This document shows, piece by piece, positions 41,923 to 49,992 of a stretch of DNA of 64,000 nucleotides. Source of the DNA: Betaproteobacteria bacterium. Its GTDB lineage: Bacteria; Acidobacteriota; Terriglobia; Acidiferrales; UBA7541. The notes beneath the pieces were generated by a model, which was given only the letters and a program-made list of their open reading frames with translations, was not told where the DNA came from and did no database searches. Position 1 is the first letter of the stretch; each line of letters begins with the position of its first letter. The stretch lies in NCBI GenBank assembly GCA_903970165.1, contig CAJCHZ010000048.1, positions 1 to 64,000 on the forward strand, given 5' to 3'. A program made the position numbers and the translations under genes.

Positions 41923-42491
41923 GGCAGTTTAGACAGGATTCCTTGTACACGCAGCCACAACATGCGCCGCCCGTTCTGCAGATGAGATTTCACCGCCCCA
42001 ATCGAAAGGCCGGTACTCTCCGCCGTCTCCAGGTAGGAATAGCCTTCCATCTTCATCTCCAGGCAGCGGCGTTGCTCCCTTGGCAGCATTTTCATTTCCG
42101 TCTGCACTTTATCCATTGCCAAGCCAATTTCCGTTACATGCTCCAGACTCACGGGATCGGCGCGGTCCACTGTGCCTATCTCTACACTCTGTTTCTCAGG
42201 TCTTTGCTTGCGCCAGGCATCAATACAAACATTCCGCGCAATGTGCATCAGCCAGCCGCATACGCCGCCCTGTTTGAATCCACCGATCGCCTGATACGCC
42301 CGCAAAAATGTCTCCTGGGTAGCGTCTTCGGCCAGGCCCACGCATCCAAAGAACCTCCTGCAAGCGCAGAAAACCAGCCTGCGGTGGCGCGTGTAAATCT
42401 GAGCAAAATACTCCGGGTCTCCGGTAGCCTGATAGCGGCTGGCGAGTTCCTCGTCCGTTAGAGCGGTCGGTGTCTGGCTACCTGTAGGCAT
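41919..42491 (-). CDS. ECF-type RNA polymerase sigma factor
   Basis: 190 residues from ATG 42491 (an upstream ATG at 42554 would add 21). Region 2 is DEELASRYQATGDPEYFAQIY...RRLVFCACRRFFG followed by DATQETFLRAYQAIGGFKQ, with a WLMHIARNVCIDAWRK segment. Region 4 is LPREQRRCLEMKMEGYSYLETAESTGLSIGAVKSHLQNGRR, a helix-turn-helix for the -35 element. The sigma/anti-sigma overlap is the usual autoregulated arrangement. Targets cannot be assigned from the window. Confidence 0.92.
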   Translation of the reverse strand: MPTGSQTPTALTDEELASRYQATGDPEYFAQIYTRHRRLVFCACRRFFGCVGLAEDATQETFLRAYQAIGGFKQGGVCGWLMHIARNVCIDAWRKQRPEKQSVEIGTVDRADPVSLEHVTEIGLAMDKVQTEMKMLPREQRRCLEMKMEGYSYLETAESTGLSIGAVKSHLQNGRRMLWLRVQGILSKLP

Positions 42492-42664
42492 AACGAGAGG
42501 GAAGGACGGATTCCATAAACCGGTGCGCAGGACCGAGGAAACGCGGAATGGCATTTCACGTAATCCATTCCGTCGTAGGCAAAAGTCTATCGCGCAGTTT
42601 AGGTCTGCCGCAAGTGCTCGGCGTTAATGCTGCTCAAGAAGGAACACGTGTGAATTACTGGCGC

Positions 42665-43261
42665 TCACGGATTGCTTCTTGCCGGTCGCACTGCTCGTAC
42701 GCGGAATGCTCCACGGCGAAAAACAATATCGGGTCCTGAAAACCCAGCGGCCGCAAGTTGCACGGGAACCGCGGCGGCGGCGACTGGAACAAACGTGCTT
42801 CGAATGTGGATCACGCGATTCAGCCAGCTGTCTTGAATCTCGAAGGCGAGAAAAACGCCGCCGGGCCGCAACACGCGAAACACTTCCGAGAACGCCCGCT
42901 CTTGCAATTGCGGCGTGCGCAAGTGATGCAGAACAAGAACCGCGATTGCCGATGAAAATGTTTTTTCCGGAAATGGCAGCGCAGACGTATCGCCTCGCAA
43001 CACGGCGCCGTTCGTGCTGCGAATCCGCCGCGCAATCCCTACCGCGAATTCGTGGCTGTACTCGAGACTCGTAACGCGAGCCGCGTAATTTCGTAACTCT
43101 TCCGTCGCTGCGCCAGGACCTGCCCCAATTTCGAGAATGTGGTCTCCCAACTCTGTGCCGGAGAGCAGCCAGGGCAGCAATCGCTTTCGCGTGACACAGC
43201 CCCAGAACGAAGAAGCACAAAACCAGTTCTCGAAACTATTCATAAATTTGCGAGGAGACAC
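42665..43261 (-). CDS. Class I SAM-dependent methyltransferase
   Basis: A 198-residue protein with the methyltransferase-11 pattern: motif I HILEIGAGPGAAT, acidic motif after SLEYS, GDTSALPFPEKTFSSAIAVLVLHHL (motif II/III) and the post-motif VLRPGGVFLAFE. GTG 43261 is preceded by an AAGGA ribosome-binding site; ATG 43243 is an alternative. It lies 37 bases downstream of the multihaem cytochrome gene on the same strand and may be cotranscribed. The substrate is unknown. Confidence 0.82.
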   Translation of the reverse strand: MSPRKFMNSFENWFCASSFWGCVTRKRLLPWLLSGTELGDHILEIGAGPGAATEELRNYAARVTSLEYSHEFAVGIARRIRSTNGAVLRGDTSALPFPEKTFSSAIAVLVLHHLRTPQLQERAFSEVFRVLRPGGVFLAFEIQDSWLNRVIHIRSTFVPVAAAAVPVQLAAAGFSGPDIVFRRGAFRVRAVRPARSNP

Positions 43262-43297
43262 AATCCTTAAAGACGCGGATTATCGCCCAACTTCCTG

Positions 43298-44677
43298 CTA
43301 TCGCAAGATGGTCCGAATCTTCCGGAGCGAGGCAGCAAACTGGTCCGCATTGTAGGACGAAGGATTTTCGAGTTCGCGGAAGAGCTCGTTAATGGCCGCG
43401 CGGACTTCGTCGGCGTTGGCCGGCTTGGCGTCTTTGCTGTAGGCGATGTAGAGCGAATCCATGGCCATGGCGGCTTGTTCCGCCGCGCGCTCGTCAGCAA
43501 GAGAGATGTCTTCCGCGTCATCCGGAATTCGCTGGAGCATGCGCAGGACGATAGTCTGATCGTACGGCATCGTGGCAAGGCGTTCAGCGATGCGCTGCGC
43601 GAGCGGCGCGGCAGCCGAGGCTGAGGCCGCGACCACGTTGCGATCGGGATTCAGCTTGGACATTTCGTCCGAGACTTCGGCAAGCCGCCGGTCGAGTTCC
43701 TGCGCGTTGCCGGAATCGATCTGCTTCGCAAGCAAGCGGAAAACCGCGTAACGCGAACTGTTCCAGGCCGGATCGCCGGGACGCCGGCCAATGTAGCCAT
43801 GTTCCTGGCGCCAGCTATCCTTTGCCTGCCCAAGTGCGTGGTGGCAGGCAAAGCAGGAAAGCTCCGAGTATTCGGGCCACACATCTTTTTTGTCGAAGCG
43901 CTCGCCCTTCGCGCGCCACATCAAGCGATCCAGTTCCGCGCGAAGTTGTACGGCCTGTCCAGCGCTCCAGTCGCGCACGCCAACCCACGCGGCATCTTCC
44001 ACGGGTTTACCCGGGGCCGATTCGCGCGGCGATTTCCAATGGCGCGGCATCACCGCGGAAAACGAGTCCAGCTCGAAGAAAAGATCGGGATGACCGGCGG
44101 CGATCATCTCGTGGTCAACGAATTTTTCTTTCGTGCCGAGGTGGCACTGCAAACATTTTTCGGTGCGATGAAGCACGTCGCGCGTATCCATCATGCCGGC
44201 GGCGATGGATTTTTCGTGCGGCCAGTCCCGCGTGGTGTGCGGCCCGAGCCAGGCTGAAGCTGGCCCATGGCAGTTTTCGCAGGAAACGCCTTCGGATATT
44301 TCAAATGGCCGACCGCGTTGTTCGGGCGTGGCGTAGAGCGCGTGGCACGCGAGGCACTTCGGAGCCTCTTCGGCTTTCGCGCCGAGCTTCAAAATGCGCG
44401 CCATGCGCTCGCCGATCGCACCGTTCAGCGCCTGATAGGCGTGGCTGTGCTTGTCCTTGATGATCCAGGTTGAATATTCGTTCTGGAGAATGCGGCTGCC
44501 GGCGATGGGCTTGACGCTGCCGTGGCAGCTTGTGGCGGCGCACGAGCCAGGGCCGATGTATTTTATTGGTTCTGCTTTGGAGTCCGCGGATGCGGTCCCA
44601 GGGCCGGGTGTAAGCGGCACGATGCAGGCGGCACACAGCATCAGGGCCAGCCAACAGTTTTTGCGGGCGGTTTTCAT
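43298..44677 (-). CDS. Multihaem c-type cytochrome (five haem sites)
   Basis: 459 residues with a Sec signal peptide (to ~31), so periplasmic. It has four CxxCH motifs (CLACH, CENCH, CLQCH, CFACH) and one unusual CX4CH (CAATSCH) near the N-terminus. The fold up to the last haem resembles the cytochrome c554 type; GPGSCAATSCHGSVKPI and SHAYQAL also fit that group. The last ~150 residues are helical and haem-free. It is divergent, by 35 bases, from the NuoEF-like operon, suggesting a shared redox module. Electron partner not known. Confidence 0.85.
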   Translation of the reverse strand: MKTARKNCWLALMLCAACIVPLTPGPGTASADSKAEPIKYIGPGSCAATSCHGSVKPIAGSRILQNEYSTWIIKDKHSHAYQALNGAIGERMARILKLGAKAEEAPKCLACHALYATPEQRGRPFEISEGVSCENCHGPASAWLGPHTTRDWPHEKSIAAGMMDTRDVLHRTEKCLQCHLGTKEKFVDHEMIAAGHPDLFFELDSFSAVMPRHWKSPRESAPGKPVEDAAWVGVRDWSAGQAVQLRAELDRLMWRAKGERFDKKDVWPEYSELSCFACHHALGQAKDSWRQEHGYIGRRPGDPAWNSSRYAVFRLLAKQIDSGNAQELDRRLAEVSDEMSKLNPDRNVVAASASAAAPLAQRIAERLATMPYDQTIVLRMLQRIPDDAEDISLADERAAEQAAMAMDSLYIAYSKDAKPANADEVRAAINELFRELENPSSYNADQFAASLRKIRTILR

Positions 44678-44712
44678 TCAAATGCCGGAAGAGTCTGTCG
44701 GTTCATTATCGT

Positions 44713-46608
44713 TTGAGCAGCGGGGAAGTCAACGCCGCGGCGTTGTCTTTTTCGCAGCGTGGCGCGAAAAGGCAACGGGCTTCTATTTACAGGGCGTTTG
44801 AGCGCCAGTACTATGCAGGAGAATCCGAACCTGATACTCCGCCGCGCGTTCTCACTCGCCCGGAGCTTCTTGATGCGAGACACCGCGCTGTGATCTTCGA
44901 CGACCTGCGAACTATTCAGCTTCGCTACGGTTTCTTGCCCAAAGCGGACCTCGAGGGACTGTCCCAGCGCACGAATACGCCGCTCTATCAGATCCATAGC
45001 GTGGCCAGTTTTTATCCCCATTTTCAGCTCACGCCGCCGCCTAAGGCCGATATCCGCGTTTGCGCCGACATGAGCTGTCACCTGAACGGAGCTTGCGAGC
45101 TGCGTGCGGAGCTGGAAACACGGTTTGCCAAAAACGGTTCGGACGACGTGTTGATTCGTGAAGTGTCATGCCTGGGGCGATGCGACCACGCGCCCGCTGT
45201 TTCCATAAACGATGAGATTTTCACCAAGGTCACAGCCGCCTCTGCTGAACGGATCGCGCGAAGCGCCATTGCTGGCGAAGAGATTCCTGAGCCGCATCTG
45301 GAACATGGGCGAGTGCAGTGCGCTTCAGATCCATACGATGAGAACGCGCGATACGGTGTCGTGCGAAAGCTGGCGGAGACGAAAAATTGGGACGGGGTGC
45401 TTGCCGAATTAAAGGCCGCGGAGTTGCGAGGAATGGGAGGCGCCGGGTTTCCGACGAGCATGAAATGGGATTTGGTGCGTAAGCAACCGGGGACCGAGAA
45501 ATACATCGTTTGCAACGCAGATGAAAGCGAACCCGGGACGATCAAAGACCGCTTCATTATGACGCATCTGCCGCACTTGGTGATCGAGGGAATGATCGTT
45601 GCTGGGCTGGTGACTGGAGCGAAGCGCGGGATTCTTTACATTCGGCATGAATATCATTTGCAGGAAGAAATTCTCGGCGAAGAGTTGCGGCGGTGCTATC
45701 ACGGCGGGATTCTTGGGAAAAATATTCTGGGAAGCGATCTTATTTTTGATTTGGAGATTTTTGTCAGCCCCGGCGGTTACATTTGCGGCGAAGAGAGCGC
45801 CTTAATTGAAGCGATTGAAGGGAAGCGCGCGGAGCCGCGCAACAAGCCGCCGTTTCCCGGACAAGCTGGCCTTTGGCAGAAACCCACGGTGATTAATAAC
45901 GTCGAGACATTTGCGAATGTGCCGCAGATTCTTGCGCGTGGCGTGGAATGGTTCAAAACGCAGGGGCAGGCTGGATCGCGCGGCTTGAAATTTGTTGGCG
46001 TGAGCGGCCACGTGACGCGGCCGGGGATTTTTGAAGTGCCCATGGGAACACCGATGCGCGAAGTTATTTTTCGGCATGCGGGAGGGATTCGCGGCGGGCG
46101 GCAGCTGAAGGCGTTCGCGCCATCGGGGCCGTCTTCCGGTTATTTGCCGGCTTCGATGGTGGATGTGCGGCTGGATTTCAAGGCGCTGGCGGATGCCGGA
46201 TCGATGCTGGGTTCGGGCGCGATTGTCGTTTGCGACGATACGACTTGCATGCTGGATATGACTTTGAACGCGGTGCGCTTTTATCGGAATGAGTCTTGCG
46301 GGAAGTGCGTGCCTTGCCGGGTTGGTTCGCAGAAGATGACGGAACTGCTCGTGCGATGGACGCACGGGGGATTGACGGAGAAGCAGTACCGAGCGGATTT
46401 GGGGCTTGTTGAGGAACTTTGCGCAGCGATGAGCCTTACTTCGATTTGCGGGTTGGGGCAGATTGTGCCCGCGCCGGTGCAGTCGGTTTTGAAGCATTTT
46501 CGGGAAGAAATGGATGCGCATGTTTTGAAAGGGCTGTGTCCTAGCGGAATTTGTTTTTCTGCTTCGGCTCGGGCTGGCGAGGTGCAGCGCGTCGGGATTC
46601 GCCCCTAA
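44713..46608 (+). CDS. NuoE-NuoF fusion, NADH-oxidising flavoprotein subunit
   Basis: 631 codons. The N-terminal part (~60-200) is a NuoE-like thioredoxin fold with a 2Fe-2S site (CADMSCHLNGAC and SCLGRCDHAP). The rest is NuoF: GMGGAGFPTSMKWD (FMN/NADH loop), NADESEPGT, ICGEESALIEAIEGK, the C-terminal SCGKCVPCR with a fourth Cys in SICGLG for a 4Fe-4S cluster. It would oxidise NADH and pass electrons to the next gene's Fe-S domains. The start is uncertain: TTG 44713 leaves only 35 bases to the divergent cytochrome gene, and the first ~50 residues are unlike NuoE, so a GTG at 44890 or another start is possible. Confidence 0.88.
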   Translation: MSSGEVNAAALSFSQRGAKRQRASIYRAFERQYYAGESEPDTPPRVLTRPELLDARHRAVIFDDLRTIQLRYGFLPKADLEGLSQRTNTPLYQIHSVASFYPHFQLTPPPKADIRVCADMSCHLNGACELRAELETRFAKNGSDDVLIREVSCLGRCDHAPAVSINDEIFTKVTAASAERIARSAIAGEEIPEPHLEHGRVQCASDPYDENARYGVVRKLAETKNWDGVLAELKAAELRGMGGAGFPTSMKWDLVRKQPGTEKYIVCNADESEPGTIKDRFIMTHLPHLVIEGMIVAGLVTGAKRGILYIRHEYHLQEEILGEELRRCYHGGILGKNILGSDLIFDLEIFVSPGGYICGEESALIEAIEGKRAEPRNKPPFPGQAGLWQKPTVINNVETFANVPQILARGVEWFKTQGQAGSRGLKFVGVSGHVTRPGIFEVPMGTPMREVIFRHAGGIRGGRQLKAFAPSGPSSGYLPASMVDVRLDFKALADAGSMLGSGAIVVCDDTTCMLDMTLNAVRFYRNESCGKCVPCRVGSQKMTELLVRWTHGGLTEKQYRADLGLVEELCAAMSLTSICGLGQIVPAPVQSVLKHFREEMDAHVLKGLCPSGICFSASARAGEVQRVGIRP

Positions 46609-46692
46609 GTCCGATTTTTCATGGTTACGATCCGGGTTGAAGGGAAAGGTTGTTTTTGACATAGAGGTTACAGAGGACACAGAGAAGAGATT

Positions 46693-48861
46693 GTGAGCAC
46701 GATTACGCAATCGATGGACTTTGTTGAGATTACGCTCGATGGGCGAGCTATTCGTGTGCCCGAAGGGACGAGCGTGTTTGATGCGGCGCGCATGAATGGC
46801 ACGCCGATTCCGACACTTTGTCATTTGCAGAATGAGACGCCGGTGGGAGTGTGTCGGCTTTGCGTGGTGGATACCGGCGGGCGCGTTTTGACGGCGTCGT
46901 GTGTTCGGCCTGTGGAAGCTGGGATGAAGGTCGTCACGAATTCCGACAAAGTTTTGAATGCGCGGAAGACGGTGCTTGAGCTGTTGATGGCGGATCATCC
47001 TTCGCCTTGCGCGCGGCAGGAAAAATCGGGAGATTGCGAGCTGGAGACTTTGGCGAAGGCCGCGGGCGTGGCGCAGCCGCGATTCGCGAAACGGACTCTT
47101 TCGCGCGGGAAAGATGATTCTTCGCTGGCGATTGCGGTGGATCACGATGCTTGTATCTTGTGCGATCGGTGCATCCGCGGCTGCGATGAGATCAAGAATA
47201 ATTTTGTGCTTGGGCGGATGGGGAAAGGGTATTCGGCGGGAATTGCGTTTGACTTGAACGCGCCGATGGGCGACTCGACGTGTATTTCCTGCGGCGAGTG
47301 CATGGTTTCTTGTCCAACCGGGGCGCTGACAAACAAGACGGTTTTGGGCACATCCATTGCGGCTGGCAAGGATACGCAGGGATTTGAAGCCGAAGAGCTT
47401 TTGCAGTTGCCGGTGTTCAAGGGCGTCTCAGGAACGTTTCTTGAGCTGAATCGCGGGGCGATTGTTAAGCGGCGATTTCGTGCGGGCGAAATTATTTGCC
47501 GCGAGGGGGAGTTTGGTTCGACGGCGTTTTATGTGCTGGAAGGCAAAGCGCGAGTTTCACTTTCCGCTCCGATTGCGCACGTGAAAACGGAAGGAGGAGG
47601 GAAGGGGTTGTTCAAGAAGTTGACGAGTTCGCTTGCTGCGCGCGACACGGACGTACGCGATGGCGAAGCGCGCGACAAAACAATTCCGATTGATGCCTCG
47701 GTGGACCTTGCTTACGGCAATCCCGTCGCGGAGCTTGGACCGGGCGATTTGTTTGGCGAGATGACGTGCATGAATTTTTATCCGCGGTCGGCGACGGTCA
47801 TTGCGGAGACGGATGTCGTGGCGTTCGAGATGCTGCGGAACGTGCTGGATATCATGATGAAGAACAAATCGTTCCGCGCGCAAATTGACCAGAACTACCG
47901 GCGTAGGGCGCTCGAAAATCACTTGCGCGGCGTGCCGATGTTTGCGGACCTCTCGCCGGATTTCATCGAACATCTGAAAGGCAGTGTGGAGCTGCGCCGC
48001 TATGCGCCGGGGCAGGTGATTGCGCAGCAGGGTGACACGGCCCGGAGTTTTTACCTCGTGCGTATTGGATTCGTAAAAGTTTCGGAAACGTATCCCGGCG
48101 GGGAACTGGTGCTGGCTTATCTTTCGCGCGGCGATTATTTTGGCGAGATCGGATTGCTCGGCGGAGGTGTGCGGACCGCGAGTTGCACTGCGTTGGACCA
48201 CGTGGAGGTCGTGCGCATTCCGGGAGACGATTTCCGCGAGATGGTAGAGCGGTTTCCGAGCGTGCGGCAAGGGCTCGAAGCCGTGGCCGCGGAACGCCAG
48301 GCGGCGAATCAGCAGCGCATGCAGACGGTGCAGAGTGTGCCGATCGATCAGTTTCTTTCGCAGGGGTTGATGGAGGCGCAGAGCCTGCTGATTCTGGATT
48401 TGCAGAATTGCACGCGGTGCGATGCGTGCGTGAACGCTTGCGCGGATGCGCATGACGGAATTACGCGCCTGGTACGCGAGGGATTGCGGTTCGATCAGTT
48501 CCTGGTGGCGACTTCGTGTAGGCAGTGCCGCGACCCGCTGTGCATGGTGGGTTGCCCGGTGGGATCGATCCGGCGGAGAAATTCGCTGGAAGTGATTATC
48601 GAGGACTGGTGCATCGGTTGTGGATTGTGCGCGAGGAATTGTCCCTACGGAAATATTAATTTGCACCCGTTCGAGGTCATGGTGGAAGACCTGGAACGGC
48701 CTGGACGAAAGAAAGCGGTGGTGAAGCAGAAGGCCACTTCGTGCGATTTGTGCACGCACTTGAAGGAGCCTAGCTGTGTTTATGCGTGCCCGCATGATGC
48801 GGCGCACCGTGTGGATCCGCGGACCTTTTTCTCGGAGATGCTGGGCGGCGGGACGAAGTGA
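46693..48861 (+). CDS. NuoG/HoxU-like Fe-S protein fused to two cyclic-nucleotide-binding domains and a four-cluster ferredoxin
   Basis: 722 residues in three parts. First, a NuoG-type N-terminus: a 2Fe-2S site (C43, C54, C57, C70), a His-Cys region (H102, C106, C115) whose usual middle Cys is Gln109, and two 4Fe-4S motifs (C154/157/160/164 and C197/200/203/207). Second, two cNMP-binding domains (~255-400 and ~415-540); each keeps a phosphate cassette, FGE with PRSAT and FGE with RTAS. Third, a DmsB-like ferredoxin with four Cys groups (CTRCDACVNAC, CRQCRDPLCMVGC, CIGCGLCARNC, CDLC...CVYAC). It probably relays electrons from the NuoEF fusion, gated by a cyclic nucleotide (inference). GTG start. 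Confidence 0.88.
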   Translation: MSTITQSMDFVEITLDGRAIRVPEGTSVFDAARMNGTPIPTLCHLQNETPVGVCRLCVVDTGGRVLTASCVRPVEAGMKVVTNSDKVLNARKTVLELLMADHPSPCARQEKSGDCELETLAKAAGVAQPRFAKRTLSRGKDDSSLAIAVDHDACILCDRCIRGCDEIKNNFVLGRMGKGYSAGIAFDLNAPMGDSTCISCGECMVSCPTGALTNKTVLGTSIAAGKDTQGFEAEELLQLPVFKGVSGTFLELNRGAIVKRRFRAGEIICREGEFGSTAFYVLEGKARVSLSAPIAHVKTEGGGKGLFKKLTSSLAARDTDVRDGEARDKTIPIDASVDLAYGNPVAELGPGDLFGEMTCMNFYPRSATVIAETDVVAFEMLRNVLDIMMKNKSFRAQIDQNYRRRALENHLRGVPMFADLSPDFIEHLKGSVELRRYAPGQVIAQQGDTARSFYLVRIGFVKVSETYPGGELVLAYLSRGDYFGEIGLLGGGVRTASCTALDHVEVVRIPGDDFREMVERFPSVRQGLEAVAAERQAANQQRMQTVQSVPIDQFLSQGLMEAQSLLILDLQNCTRCDACVNACADAHDGITRLVREGLRFDQFLVATSCRQCRDPLCMVGCPVGSIRRRNSLEVIIEDWCIGCGLCARNCPYGNINLHPFEVMVEDLERPGRKKAVVKQKATSCDLCTHLKEPSCVYACPHDAAHRVDPRTFFSEMLGGGTK

Positions 48862-48920
48862 AGTGACGCAGTAACGTGACGAAGTAAGAGTGCACGGACT
48901 GAAATTGTAGAAATTGCAAA

Positions 48921-48940
48921 GCACAGACTGAAGTTTGTGC
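48921..48940. repeat. Short dispersed inverted repeat (GCACA-ACTGA-TGTGC type)
   Basis: GCACAGACTGAAGTTTGTGC forms a hairpin; a degenerate copy (TGCACGGACTGAAATT) lies at ~48892-48907. Similar elements are scattered through acidobacterial genomes (recalled, not searched). It lies 19 bases before the next gene's start. Confidence 0.45.
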
Positions 48941-48958
48941 CACTTAAGAGGAACCTGC

Positions 48959-49900
48959 TTGCGAATTGATAAGACACAGCGCGGATGGGCGATTGCTTCG
49001 CTGGCGATGATGATGGTGTTCACCGGCGTGTATGCCGTCTACGCCGCGAATGTGCCGGATAGGCCTCGGGGCGGGAGCGCGATTGGGCTCACGTTTGGCG
49101 TGATTGGATTCGGGTTCATGCTCTTTGCGGCGCTGCTTGGCGCGCGGAAGCGTGTGCCGACCTGGCGGATTGGGCGGGCGCAGGCGTGGATGCGGGGACA
49201 CTTGTGGTTGGGTTTGCTGAGCTTGCCGGTGATTTTATTTCATGGTGGATTTCACTTTGGCGGAACGCTGACGAGCGTTTTGATGTGGCTGCTGATTGTT
49301 ACGGTGCTGAGCGGACTCTTTGGTGCTGCCCTGCAACACTATTTGCCGCGCGTGATGACAATAGACGTGAAACTGGAAACGATTTACGACGAAATTGGGA
49401 ACGTGCGCGTGCTTTTACGTGAAGAGGCGGACCGCGGTGTGGAGGCGCTTTGCGGATCGCTGGGGCTCGGGAAATCGGCCAAAGAGGAAATGCAGAGAGC
49501 TGGAGGATTCACTGCGGCACGGGCCATGAGCGTTTCGAAGGGCGGCGCCTCGGTTGCGGTCGCGACAGAGACCGTGGTGCTTACGGATGAAGCGAGCGCG
49601 CCTTTGCGAACATTTTATTTGGGCGAGATGCGGCCATTTTTGGAGCAGCCGAGACGCGGGTCGCGGCTTGGCAATGCGGACAAGGCCCACAACGCGTTTG
49701 CCGGGTTGCGGACTTTAATGCCTGAACCAGCGCATGGTTTGGTTCAAGATTTGGAAGATATCTGCGATGAGGCGCGGCAGTTGGTGCGCCAGGAGCAGTT
49801 GCATCGGTGGCTGCATGGGTGGTTGCTGGTGCATATACCGATTTCCATGGCAGTGATTGTGCTGGGGGCTGTGCACGCGGTTGTGGCGCTGAGGTACTAA
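48959..49900 (+). CDS. Membrane protein, possibly b-haem-binding, of the redox module
   Basis: A 313-residue protein from TTG 48959, with an AGAGGAA ribosome-binding site. Helices at ~10-30, ~43-65, ~83-105, ~110-135 and ~285-310, with a long soluble loop (~140-275) between the fourth and last. Histidines fall inside or at the edges of helices: RGHLWLG, FHGGFHFGG, LQHYLP, WLHGWLLVHIPI and GAVHAVVALRY. That pattern suits b-type haem ligation and quinone or cytochrome coupling. It lies between the Fe-S fusion gene and the ten-haem cytochrome gene. I do not recognise a named family; a cytochrome b-like membrane subunit is the working idea. Confidence 0.65.
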   Translation: MRIDKTQRGWAIASLAMMMVFTGVYAVYAANVPDRPRGGSAIGLTFGVIGFGFMLFAALLGARKRVPTWRIGRAQAWMRGHLWLGLLSLPVILFHGGFHFGGTLTSVLMWLLIVTVLSGLFGAALQHYLPRVMTIDVKLETIYDEIGNVRVLLREEADRGVEALCGSLGLGKSAKEEMQRAGGFTAARAMSVSKGGASVAVATETVVLTDEASAPLRTFYLGEMRPFLEQPRRGSRLGNADKAHNAFAGLRTLMPEPAHGLVQDLEDICDEARQLVRQEQLHRWLHGWLLVHIPISMAVIVLGAVHAVVALRY

Positions 49901-49992
49901 AAAAAGAGAAGAAAAAATTTTGCCACAGAAGAAGTGGCGAATGGCCAGTGATTAGTGGCGAATGCCTCCAAGACTTCGCCCAAGGCAAATGA

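Noticed and set aside
46656..46661. TTGACA before the Fe-S/cNMP fusion gene.
   Set aside because: No -10 element at a usable distance; the region is a purine-rich simple sequence.
45802..49023. Very long minus-strand frames (447 and 488 codons) across the NuoEF and Fe-S fusion genes.
   Set aside because: Arg/His/Pro-rich products without motifs; shadows of strongly supported plus-strand genes.
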